A DNA stretch of 8,250 nucleotides, from the NCBI GenBank assembly GCA_937996595.1, contig CALKVC010000133.1, forward strand, positions 1-8,250, written 5' to 3'. The notes under the pieces are model-generated. The model saw only the letters and a list, made by a program, of their open reading frames with translations, ran no database searches and was not told where the DNA came from. The DNA comes from an uncultured Chitinophagaceae bacterium (lineage in GTDB: Bacteria; Bacteroidota; Bacteroidia; Chitinophagales; Chitinophagaceae). Every line of letters begins with the position of its first letter. The stretch's first letter is position 1. A program made the translations under genes and the position numbers. This document shows, in pieces, positions 1 through 5,408 of this stretch.

Positions 1-1271
1 ACGGTGCCGCCGGCGCCCAGCGTGACCGGCGCGATCAGCACGCAGTTGCTGCCCACATGCACATCGGCCTCGATCACGGTGCGGTGCTTGTTGGCGCCAT
101 CGTAGTTGGCGGTGATGCTGCCGGCGCCGTAGTTGACCCGCTCGCCGACGCTGGCGTCGCCCAGGTAGGCCAGGTGGTTGGCCTTGGCGCCACGCGCCAG
201 CGTGGAGTTCTTGACCTCGACGAAGTTGCCGATGTGCACCTCGCGGCCGAGTTGTGCGCCGGGCCGCAGGCGGGCGAACGGACCGACCAGCGCGCCCTCG
301 CCGACCTCGACCGGCGAGGCGTCGCCTTCGATGTGCGTGAAGGGGTGGATAACGGCACCGGCGGCTATGGCGGCGTTCTTGATCACGCAGTGCGCGCCGA
401 TCTGCACGCCGTCGCCCAGCTGCACCTCGCCCTCGAACACGCAGCCGACGTCGATCTGCACGTCGCTGCCGTGGCGCAGCACGCCCCGCAGGTCGAAGCG
501 CGCCGGATCGAGCAGGCGCACGCCGGCGCGCATCAGCGCGTCGGCCTGCTGGCGCTGGAAGCGGCGTTCCAGGTCGGCGAGCTGCAGCGGGTCGTTGACG
601 CCCAGCACCTCGGCCTCGCTGGCGGCCTGGGTGGCCACCACGGGCATGCCTTCGGCCACCGCCATGGCGACGATGTCGGTCAGGTAGTACTCGCCCTGGG
701 CGTTGTCGTTGCGCAGCTGCGCCAGCCAGCGGCGCAGCGCGGCCGTCGGGGCGGCCATCATGCCGGTGTAGCCCTCGCGGATCTCGCGCTCGGCCGCGCT
801 GGCGTCCTTGTGCTCGCGGATGCCCAGCACGCCGCCGCTGGCGTCGCGCAGGATGCGGCCGTAGCCGCTCGGGTCGGCCAGCAGCACGGTCAGCAGCGCC
901 AGCCGCGTGCCACCGCAGGCCGCGGCCAGGGCCTCGGCCGTCTCGCGGCGCACCAGCGGGGTGTCGCCGTTCAGGATCAGGGTGGTGCCGGCCTCGTCGT
1001 CCAGCAAGGGCAGCGCCTGCTGCACGGCGTGACCGGTGCCGAGTTGCGGCTGCTGGCGCGCGAAGTGCAGGTCGGTGCCATGGACCCGCTGCTCCACCCA
1101 CTCGGCGCCGTGGCCGGTGATGACGATGGTGCGCAAGGCCGGCAGCGGCGCCACCGCGTCCAGCACGTGTTGCGCCAGGGGCTTGCCGGCCAGCGGGTGC
1201 AGCACCTTGGGCAGGGCCGACTTCATGCGCGTGCCCTTGCCGGCGGCCATCACCACGATGTTGAGCGACAT
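1..1271 (-). CDS. glmU: Bifunctional GlmU (GlcN-1-P acetyltransferase / GlcNAc-1-P uridyltransferase), C-terminus cut by window edge
   Basis: GlmU acetylates glucosamine-1-phosphate and then joins the product to UTP, giving UDP-GlcNAc for peptidoglycan and LPS in the cytoplasm. Reading the minus strand from the ATG at 1271 gives 423 codons with no stop before the edge; the family is about 455 residues, so roughly 30 are missing. The uridyltransferase domain (about 1-230) opens with MAAGKGTRM (8-16) and PKVLHP (21-26) and has NGDTPL (101-106). The left-handed beta-helix acetyltransferase domain follows, with R336, K354, H366, Y369 and N380 matching the E. coli catalytic and binding residues R333, K351, H363, Y366 and N377, plus GAGSITANYDG (382-392). 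The usual NTG motif reads YTG (168-170), which I recall from Burkholderiales GlmU. An AGGGG ribosome site (1279-1283) lies 7 bases before the start. GC-rich codon use fits a betaproteobacterium (inference). The gap to the upstream gene is 79 bases. Confidence 0.96.
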   Translation of the reverse strand, partial: MSLNIVVMAAGKGTRMKSALPKVLHPLAGKPLAQHVLDAVAPLPALRTIVITGHGAEWVEQRVHGTDLHFARQQPQLGTGHAVQQALPLLDDEAGTTLILNGDTPLVRRETAEALAAACGGTRLALLTVLLADPSGYGRILRDASGGVLGIREHKDASAAEREIREGYTGMMAAPTAALRRWLAQLRNDNAQGEYYLTDIVAMAVAEGMPVVATQAASEAEVLGVNDPLQLADLERRFQRQQADALMRAGVRLLDPARFDLRGVLRHGSDVQIDVGCVFEGEVQLGDGVQIGAHCVIKNAAIAAGAVIHPFTHIEGDASPVEVGEGALVGPFARLRPGAQLGREVHIGNFVEVKNSTLARGAKANHLAYLGDASVGERVNYGAGSITANYDGANKHRTVIEADVHVGSNCVLIAPVTLGAGGT

Positions 1272-1350
1272 GCTTGCACCCCTGTTCGACAAAGCCGCAG
1301 ATGATACGAAGCCGCAGCGAGCCATCGCCCCCCGCCCCGGGGGCGCGCGA

Positions 1351-1806
1351 TCAGGGGGAGGGCGGCAGGGTGACCGATACCTCGTGCGACTGCGGTCGGG
1401 CCTGCGGGAAGTCGCCCAGCGCGGCCTCGAAGAGCGCGGCGATCAGTCGGTCGTCGCCGCGCGTCGCGCCGTCGAGGCTGGCGCGCGCTTCGTAGAGCGC
1501 GCTGCCGCTGGCGCGGTCGCGCAGCAGCACGCCGACCTCGCGCTCGTAGCGCCGTTCGATGAACATCGGGTGCGCGCGCGGCGGCAGGCCGAAGCGCCAG
1601 TGGTAAAGCGGGGCGTTCCAGCGGTACCAGAGCGGATCGGCCCAGGGGTCGGCGTCACTCACGCCGACGCGCACGCCCAGCGAGACGATCAGATCGGGCG
1701 CGCTGCCGGCGCTCGCCGGCTTGAGCCCGGCCTTGGCCAGCGCCGGCGCGGCGAGTTGCTCCCACTCGGCCGCACGGCTCAGCGGCTGGTCCTGGCTGGG
1801 CAGGCG
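1351..1806 (-). CDS. DUF4136-type protein, C-terminal portion (5' end replaced at a chimeric join)
   Basis: Residues of about 120-270 of the composite frame resemble DUF4136-domain proteins of Burkholderiales: small envelope proteins, usually lipoproteins, of unknown function. Seen in sequence: an alanine-rich helix with a PALAKAGLKPA segment, a beta-strand-like LIVSLGVRVGV, an aromatic and proline-rich middle (PLWYRWNAPLYHWRFGLPP), and the recognisable end with RRYEREVGVLLRDRASG, LYEARAS, and the closing helix IAALFEAALGDFP. The expected N-terminal signal peptide and lipobox cysteine are absent because the frame switches to GspI at about 1786-1806. The stop lies 79 bases upstream of glmU on the same strand and GC style matches glmU, so these two probably come from the same genome. 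The family assignment is by recalled pattern, not by search. Confidence 0.65.
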   Translation of the reverse strand, partial: RLPSQDQPLSRAAEWEQLAAPALAKAGLKPASAGSAPDLIVSLGVRVGVSDADPWADPLWYRWNAPLYHWRFGLPPRAHPMFIERRYEREVGVLLRDRASGSALYEARASLDGATRGDDRLIAALFEAALGDFPQARPQSHEVSVTLPPSP

Positions 1807-2163
1807 GATTTTTTCGACGGTGCGCATCCAGCGAAAGTTCTTAAACGCCGGGTCGGGAAAGTCGCCTTTGTCTTCCTTGATGCCGCTGTCGTCGGTAAAG
1901 CCATCGACGATAAAGTTATTTTCCAGGTCACCCAGCTGCTGCCGAACCAAGAAGGTGGCCTGCGTCATCAGTCGTGCATGCTGGCTGGCGCGCAAGCTAC
2001 GCGAGACCGACAGAGACAGTCCCATCAGCGAAATCGCCAGGATCGATACGGCGATCATGACCTCTAGCAGCGTAAAGCCGGACTGAGCGCGCGTAGCGAT
2101 AGGGCGTCGGGTCGTGCCGCGAGCGCGAAGCTGCTGGGTGAGCCGCAAGACTTGCTGGCGCAT
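1351..2163 (-). CDS. Composite ORF: GspI N-terminus joined to a DUF4136-type C-terminus (probable chimera)
   Basis: This 270-codon frame starts with ATG at 2163 and stops at 1353-1351. Residues 1 to about 126 are the N-terminal part of a type II secretion pseudopilin (GspI). Residues from about 120 to 270 are the C-terminal part of a DUF4136-family protein that would normally have its own lipoprotein signal. The halves meet at RLPSQDQ (residues 120-126, bases 1786-1806), a word that fits both families. A periplasmic or outer-membrane lipoprotein domain replacing the body of a pseudopilin makes no known biological sense. The partners also look like different phyla (recalled, not searched). I therefore read it as an assembly or amplification chimera. 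The two halves are annotated separately. The frame could be called longer, from 3060, but that extra part is only a shadow of the neighbouring frame. Confidence 0.8.
   Translation of the reverse strand: MRQQVLRLTQQLRARGTTRRPIATRAQSGFTLLEVMIAVSILAISLMGLSLSVSRSLRASQHARLMTQATFLVRQQLGDLENNFIVDGFTDDSGIKEDKGDFPDPAFKNFRWMRTVEKIRLPSQDQPLSRAAEWEQLAAPALAKAGLKPASAGSAPDLIVSLGVRVGVSDADPWADPLWYRWNAPLYHWRFGLPPRAHPMFIERRYEREVGVLLRDRASGSALYEARASLDGATRGDDRLIAALFEAALGDFPQARPQSHEVSVTLPPSP
1786..2163 (-). CDS. gspI: Type II secretion minor pseudopilin GspI, N-terminal portion
   Basis: GspI is a minor pseudopilin at the tip of the type II secretion pseudopilus, matured by the prepilin peptidase and anchored in the inner membrane. 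A basic 29-residue leader ends in QSG and is followed by FTLLEVMIAVSILAIS. Cleavage is expected between G29 and F30, with the conserved Glu at mature position 5 (E34), then a hydrophobic helix to about residue 50. The next part (FLVRQQLGDLEN, then an acidic DGFTDD segment and FRWMRTVEKIRLPS) resembles the GspI of Myxococcota as I recall it. The leader is long for the family, so the true start could be downstream. The upstream neighbour is gspH, overlapping at TGATG, the usual gspH-gspI order. The C-terminal part is lost at the join at 1786-1806. Confidence 0.75.
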
Positions 2164-2735
2164 CACTGGGCTCCTTTCAGCGTGCTGGGGCTGTCGCCGA
2201 CAAAATCGGGGGGCGGTGGCACGCGACCCGGCAGTACCTCGACGCGACCGGTAAGGCCGTAGACGATGAGCGTGTACTGATCCGAGTCCTCGACCTCGGT
2301 GCCCATGTGGATCACGGCGCGCTCGGTGTGGCCGTCCGGGAAGAAGTGCAGGTAGGCGTGCCCCTTGGTGTAGGGCTCCGGCTGGCGCGCGGTGTAGATG
2401 GACAGGATGCGCACCCGCTTCAGCTTGATCTCCGGCAGCGTGGTGTCCTTGAACTCCTCGAAGCGCGCCCGCCTGGGCGAGGGCGGCGGCAGCAGCTCCG
2501 GGGGCAGGCCCTGGTTGGTGCCGTAGCGCTGCGCCTCGTCGGCCTCCTTGCGCGCGGCCTCCTTGTCCTGGTCCAGGCCCACGCCGTCGCGGCCGGCGCG
2601 CTCCTTCTCGCGCGTCAGGAGCACGCGATCCTTGGCGCTCTCCAGCTTGTAGCTCTGCTCCTCCAGGTCGAAGTGCAGGCGGTAGAAGGCGCCGGTGCTG
2701 ACGGCGCGGTCGTAGCTGTAGCGGATGGCCGCCGC
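2163..2735 (-). CDS. gspH: Type II secretion pseudopilin GspH, lacking its N-terminal prepilin helix
   Basis: GspH is a minor pseudopilin of the type II secretion pseudopilus. The piece covers residues 226-415 of the composite frame. It has the GspH pattern of an AIRYSYDRAVSTGAFYRLHF segment, then FDLEEQSYKLE, a long charged insert (about 258-315, rich in K, E, D and R), and the C-terminal signature FFPDGHTERAVIHMG followed by YTLIVYGLTGRVEV. The FTLxE prepilin leader expected some 30-60 residues before AIRY is missing; in its place stands an IS66-type segment, so the 5' end was lost at the join at 2718-2735. The charged insert suggests a Myxococcota-type GspH (recalled resemblance). Its TGA overlaps the gspI ATG, as in genuine gspH-gspI operons. 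Confidence 0.68.
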   Translation of the reverse strand, partial: AAAIRYSYDRAVSTGAFYRLHFDLEEQSYKLESAKDRVLLTREKERAGRDGVGLDQDKEAARKEADEAQRYGTNQGLPPELLPPPSPRRARFEEFKDTTLPEIKLKRVRILSIYTARQPEPYTKGHAYLHFFPDGHTERAVIHMGTEVEDSDQYTLIVYGLTGRVEVLPGRVPPPPDFVGDSPSTLKGAQ

Positions 2736-3410
2736 GAGCGTGGATTTGCCCGAGATCGCGGTGAGTTGCAGGACCAGCCAGACCTCCAGATCGTTGAAAA
2801 CCGGGGCGGCATGCGCCTTGCGAAGCGCGAGGCGGACGTCCGGTGGTGAACCTCTGGCCTCTTTCTCGACGACGTAGAGTTGCGCAATCCGGCTGATGGC
2901 TTCCTCGGCGATGGCCTCGCCCACGAGCTCGGCCGCGATCCGGCCCTGATACATGACCAGGACGCGGTCGCAGAGGTTCACGAGCTCGGGTATCTCGGTC
3001 GAGTAGAGCAGGATGGCACCCCCTGCATCGGCCAGGCGCCGCATCAGGTACGGGTACCACTGCGTGCCGTACGGCACGTACACCCGCATGCGATAGCCCT
3101 CGCGCACGATCTGGTCCTGCAGGTCGCCATCAATCAGTATTACCTGGCTGCCGGTACATCTTTCAAGCCCGGCAAAAAATGCAAGTTGGTGGCCGAAATT
3201 CCTGCTGAAACTGATATATTTCACCGATGGGTCTTCTGAAGCCAGTTTTTCAATGGCATACAGCGTGTTGTCCTTGCTGCCGTCATCAACCAGTATGATC
3301 TCATATGTGCAATGCAACCTGTTTAACGTATCCTTAATCCTGTTATACAGTTCATATACGTTCTTCTCTTCATTCAGCAGGGGAGCAATTACAGAAACAT
3401 CAACCGGCAT
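2163..3410 (-). CDS. Composite ORF of five unrelated pieces: GT2, ProDH, ABC ATPase, IS66, GspH (probable chimera)
   Basis: This 415-codon frame (ATG at 3410, TGA at 2165-2163) has no single function. From the start it reads as a family 2 glycosyltransferase N-terminus (1-99), a proline dehydrogenase piece (96-128), the end of a sugar ABC transporter ATPase (123-176), an IS66-type transposase piece (about 170-231), and most of GspH (226-415). Each piece lacks its family's catalytic core or its ends. Each pair meets at a short word plausible in both families. Base composition changes sharply near 3125, from A/T-richer to GC-rich. An automatic pipeline would probably name it glycosyltransferase or hypothetical protein; both would mislead. 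The pieces follow as separate entries. Confidence 0.85.
   Translation of the reverse strand: MPVDVSVIAPLLNEEKNVYELYNRIKDTLNRLHCTYEIILVDDGSKDNTLYAIEKLASEDPSVKYISFSRNFGHQLAFFAGLERCTGSQVILIDGDLQDQIVREGYRMRVYVPYGTQWYPYLMRRLADAGGAILLYSTEIPELVNLCDRVLVMYQGRIAAELVGEAIAEEAISRIAQLYVVEKEARGSPPDVRLALRKAHAAPVFNDLEVWLVLQLTAISGKSTLAAAIRYSYDRAVSTGAFYRLHFDLEEQSYKLESAKDRVLLTREKERAGRDGVGLDQDKEAARKEADEAQRYGTNQGLPPELLPPPSPRRARFEEFKDTTLPEIKLKRVRILSIYTARQPEPYTKGHAYLHFFPDGHTERAVIHMGTEVEDSDQYTLIVYGLTGRVEVLPGRVPPPPDFVGDSPSTLKGAQ
2171..2177 (-). promoter_or_regulatory. Shine-Dalgarno site of gspI inside the gspH end
   Basis: Read on the minus strand this is AAAGGAG, 7 bases before the ATG at 2163. It lies within the last codons of gspH, whose TGA shares a base with the gspI ATG (TGATG). 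This supports 2163 as the gspI start and implies translational coupling of the pair. Confidence 0.7.
2718..2902 (-). mobile_element. IS66-type transposase fragment (DDE transposase C-terminal region)
   Basis: About 60 residues (roughly 170-231 of the composite frame) resemble the part of IS66 TnpC transposases just before the end of the catalytic domain. The ARIAxLY-like start appears as SRIAQLYVVEKEARG. It is followed by SPPDVRLALRKAHAAPV, then NDLEVWLVLQLTAISGKSTL, and AAAIRY, the family's AIRYAL motif. In a full protein this would continue into a conserved EIDNN...E segment carrying the last catalytic acid; here it switches to GspH after AIRY. No terminal inverted repeats or partner genes (tnpA, tnpB) are present, so this is a fragment of a transposase gene, not an insertion into gspH. 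The family call rests on recalled motifs. Confidence 0.6.
2880..3044 (-). CDS. Sugar ABC transporter ATP-binding protein (RbsA/MglA type), C-terminal fragment
   Basis: About 50 residues (roughly 123-176 of the composite frame) match the end of the second nucleotide-binding domain in ribose/galactose-type importer ATPases. The sequence runs RRLADAGGAILLYSTEIPEL, then VNLCDRVLVMYQGRI, then AAELVGEAIAEEAI. The STE tripeptide sits where other ABC ATPases carry the H-loop histidine, as is usual in the second domain of this family. Walker A, signature and Walker B motifs are absent because only the last tenth of the roughly 500-residue protein is present. Upstream it meets proline dehydrogenase at MRRLAD, and downstream IS66 at EEAISRIA. 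The source genome is GC-rich but otherwise unknown. Confidence 0.65.
3027..3125 (-). CDS. Proline dehydrogenase fragment
   Basis: About 33 residues (96-128 of the composite frame), including REGYRMRVYVPYG, TQWYPY and LMRRLA, match the C-terminal active-site strand and helix of the FAD-dependent proline dehydrogenase, which oxidises proline to pyrroline-5-carboxylate. The adjacent arginines R124-R125 correspond to the pair that binds the proline carboxylate (R555/R556 in E. coli PutA). The leading DLQDQIV fits the family's RRDLQ segment. The spacing resembles the short monofunctional enzymes rather than PutA. Nothing else of the roughly 300-residue enzyme is present, so no function can be assigned here. 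Confidence 0.65.
3111..3410 (-). CDS. Family 2 glycosyltransferase (DPM1/GtrB-like), N-terminal fragment, last gene of the ribE operon
   Basis: The first 99 residues from the ATG at 3410 form the nucleotide-binding half of a GT-A glycosyltransferase of the dolichyl-phosphate-mannose-synthase or GtrB type. These typically transfer a sugar from a nucleotide sugar to a polyprenyl phosphate at the membrane. Visible are VSVIAPLLNEEKNV (5-18), EIILVDDGSKDNTL (37-50), YISFSRNFGHQLA (65-77) and the metal-binding DGD (94-96) in LIDGDLQD. The remainder, about 200 residues with the acceptor site and the usual two C-terminal membrane helices, is missing because the frame enters a proline dehydrogenase piece at 3111-3125. 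Codon use matches the Bacteroidota side. It lies 43 bases after the methyltransferase. The product may act on a lipid-linked sugar, but that is inference. Confidence 0.88.
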
Positions 3411-3453
3411 GCATCATTTGTTTGGATAAATATAGAACAAAAGGCGCAGGAAA

Positions 3454-4395
3454 TTATTTTTCGGGAAGTTTTAGTATCAGCAGCATTTGCGATAATGGGG
3501 CAAATGGTTGTCGCAAAAAATCGAACAGGGCTGCCAGTATGCTTATAAAACCGAATGCGGGATGATACACGAGCGGGGCAGATGCATCCGCCTTCATCAG
3601 TTTCCATTTCCTGAGTGTGTGCAGGATGCTTACCGCCCAGAATGCCGCTCCCTGGGTATAACGGAACTGATGTACCTGTAATCCGCATCTGTGTACCAGG
3701 GAAAGGAAACTTTGTTTGCTGAAAATGATCCAGTGCCTGGGACAATGCAGCCCGCCCCAATATGAATTCCTGAACAGGCGGGCATCAAAGCTTCTGTGAT
3801 TGGGCGTTTGAATGATGATGATGCCGTTGGGTGACAATAATTCTTTTGCTTTGAGTAAAACGGCTTGCGGGTTCGCCACATGTTCCACAAGGTTTAGCAT
3901 GAGAATAACGTCATATTTCCTGTTTGTTTCAAATTGTTCTATAAGCCCGCAGAAAAACAGGTGCCCTTTCTGGTTTGCTCTTTCTTGTGCATCACGGTCA
4001 ATATCCACAATTTGTGTTTCAATCACGCGGGGGTCGGCCTTTTTTATGATGTCGCATAACCAGCCTGTTCCGCCGCCAATATCCAGTACATGCAACTCTT
4101 TTTGAGAAAGGGTTGCCAGTTTCTTTTTCAGGAATAACCTGTCCAGCCGGTATTTTACCCGGAATGAAAAGCCCTTCGGGTTGTCGGTAAATGAATAATA
4201 GTTTTTGGGATAGATCGTATCCAGTGTATTTAACGGCAACGGGTAGATGAAGATTACATCACAGTCATCACAGTGGTAGAAATCATATTCCTCTTTGCCT
4301 GTGAAATACTCCATATCCGCCGTTTTCGTGTAATGGGTATGGTTATGCGACTGGCAGTTGCTGCAGGCGATATGGCTGTTTCCGGCTGCTGTCAC
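3454..4395 (-). CDS. Class I SAM-dependent methyltransferase with N-terminal CxxC...CxxC motif
   Basis: A 313-residue methyltransferase of the Methyltransf_23 kind. An N-terminal zinc-ribbon-like pair of knuckles (C11/C14 and C42/C45) precedes the Rossmann core: motif I HVLDIGGGTG (102-111), the acidic end of strand 2 at VDIDRD (130-135), YDVILMLNLVEHV (161-173), and SPNGIIIIQTPN (188-199). PRHWIIFSKQSF (219-230) is typical of this group. Two hydrophobic stretches (about 250-260 and 279-295) may touch the membrane. The substrate is not evident; relatives act in surface polysaccharide and lipid biosynthesis. The start is GTG at 4395, overlapping the TGA of the upstream desaturase by four bases (GTGA), so it is probably translated by coupling. 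The next in-frame Met (M28) would delete the first CxxC. No Shine-Dalgarno sequence is seen. The glycosyltransferase follows after 43 bases. Confidence 0.87.
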   Translation of the reverse strand: MTAAGNSHIACSNCQSHNHTHYTKTADMEYFTGKEEYDFYHCDDCDVIFIYPLPLNTLDTIYPKNYYSFTDNPKGFSFRVKYRLDRLFLKKKLATLSQKELHVLDIGGGTGWLCDIIKKADPRVIETQIVDIDRDAQERANQKGHLFFCGLIEQFETNRKYDVILMLNLVEHVANPQAVLLKAKELLSPNGIIIIQTPNHRSFDARLFRNSYWGGLHCPRHWIIFSKQSFLSLVHRCGLQVHQFRYTQGAAFWAVSILHTLRKWKLMKADASAPLVYHPAFGFISILAALFDFLRQPFAPLSQMLLILKLPEK

Positions 4396-5405
4396 CTGCC
4401 GATAAGCTTTTTGAGGATGCTGAAATAGGTTGACTGCTGTTTTTTCAGCGGAGCGGACAGGGGGCTGTCTTCCAGGAACGTTTCCAGGTCAACCAGGCGT
4501 GTATACGATACCGTTGGTTCCAGGTGATGGAGCAGGTGCCTGTTGAAACCCGCAGAACCGAATGTACGGTCGATGAATGAATCGCCGAAAAGCCTGTTCG
4601 TCTTGCCATGGTCTGTTACACAATAATCAGTTTCCGGCCCGGCGGTTTCCGACCGGTGTTCTATCAGTTGCCTCAGCCTGTTGAAGAAAGGGTAGAAGCT
4701 GCCGGTGGCCAGTATCCAAACCGCTGTAAGCCCATATTGCGCAGTAAGGCTGAAGTATGTTATCAGCAAACCATGAAATACAAGTGCGGCAGCCAGCATG
4801 AAATATTTTTCCGCCCTGCTGTTTTTTGCCCTGGCCTGCTGTTTACCGTTAGTAAAGGCAGCCCTTTTTAAGAAAAAGCTGATGGCGCTGATACCTGAAA
4901 GTGAAAGAAAACAGAACCGCAGGTTAAGGCTTTCGAAGTAACTCCTTTCCGTATCTGCCGTTGTTCCCAGGGCCGCATGGTGCTGCCAGTGTACAAGCCG
5001 GTAGTTTTTAATGCCCTGCCCGATAAGTATGCCTATGAACAGGTTGGCCAGCAAATCGTTCAGTGTTTTATTGCCTGATATGTTATGATGGGCGGCTTCA
5101 TGAAAAAAATTTACCAGACCGGCCATGATATAGCCCAGCATGGCTGATGCCGGAATGACCAGCAGTATGGAAATAACGGTGTTGCTTATCCGAAATATAA
5201 ACCCTGAAATGAAAAGGACGGCAATGATACCGGCCCACGCAATGGAAATGTCGCGCCAAACGATGTTGTATTTGGGTTTCAGCGTTTTTTTGAATTCGGT
5301 GTAAGCGGTTCCGGTACTGTCTGTTAATCCGGCCTTCAATATATGGAACTGCTGTTCATCCAGCGGATTTTCCATAAAATTGATATGGCTATTGGAAACA
5401 GGCAT
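4392..5405 (-). CDS. Membrane fatty-acid desaturase
   Basis: A 337-residue integral-membrane di-iron desaturase. It carries the three histidine boxes of the family: HEAAHH (102-107), HWQHH (139-143) and HLLHH (290-294). The hydrophobic segments between them (about 52-70, 77-100, 162-178, 203-220, 222-240) fit four membrane-spanning helices plus peripheral ones. The family introduces a double bond into, or hydroxylates, an acyl chain using oxygen. Regiochemistry and substrate cannot be read from the sequence. The chosen ATG (5405) is 3 bases after the ribE stop. A second in-frame Met at residue 11 is a possible start. The stop overlaps the methyltransferase GTG. Placement between ribE and methyltransferase/glycosyltransferase genes suggests a modified membrane lipid as the operon's product, but this is inference. 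Confidence 0.9.
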   Translation of the reverse strand: MPVSNSHINFMENPLDEQQFHILKAGLTDSTGTAYTEFKKTLKPKYNIVWRDISIAWAGIIAVLFISGFIFRISNTVISILLVIPASAMLGYIMAGLVNFFHEAAHHNISGNKTLNDLLANLFIGILIGQGIKNYRLVHWQHHAALGTTADTERSYFESLNLRFCFLSLSGISAISFFLKRAAFTNGKQQARAKNSRAEKYFMLAAALVFHGLLITYFSLTAQYGLTAVWILATGSFYPFFNRLRQLIEHRSETAGPETDYCVTDHGKTNRLFGDSFIDRTFGSAGFNRHLLHHLEPTVSYTRLVDLETFLEDSPLSAPLKKQQSTYFSILKKLIGR

Positions 5406-5408
5406 GGT

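Noticed and set aside
764..766. Loss of the usual Asn in the GlmU NTG motif (here YTG) as a damaged active site
   Set aside because: As far as I recall YTG is normal in Burkholderiales GlmU, and all other catalytic residues are intact.
57..1304. A 415-codon plus-strand open frame opposite glmU
   Set aside because: It is a GC-rich shadow: its alanine, glycine and histidine-rich product has no family pattern, while the minus strand encodes an unmistakable GlmU.
1328..1350. GC-rich palindrome between the DUF4136 frame and glmU as a terminator
   Set aside because: The stem is short, with almost no loop, and no T-run follows on the minus strand.
1036..2067. A 343-codon plus-strand open frame
   Set aside because: It runs antisense across glmU, the DUF4136 piece and gspI, crossing the chimeric join, and is low-complexity in composition.
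2718..2902. An IS66 element inserted into gspH
   Set aside because: Only about 60 codons of the transposase are present, with no terminal repeats and no companion genes; the other side is a transporter fragment, not gspH.
2166..3060. A longer start for the GspI frame, at 3060
   Set aside because: The added 299 residues are an arginine, proline and alanine-rich shadow of the overlapping frame; the ATG at 2163 has a good ribosome site and a proper prepilin leader.
2163..3410. A novel fusion enzyme joining glycosyltransferase, proline dehydrogenase and transporter parts
   Set aside because: Each piece lacks its catalytic core or ends, and each meets the next on a shared short word, which fits a chimera better than evolution of a fusion.
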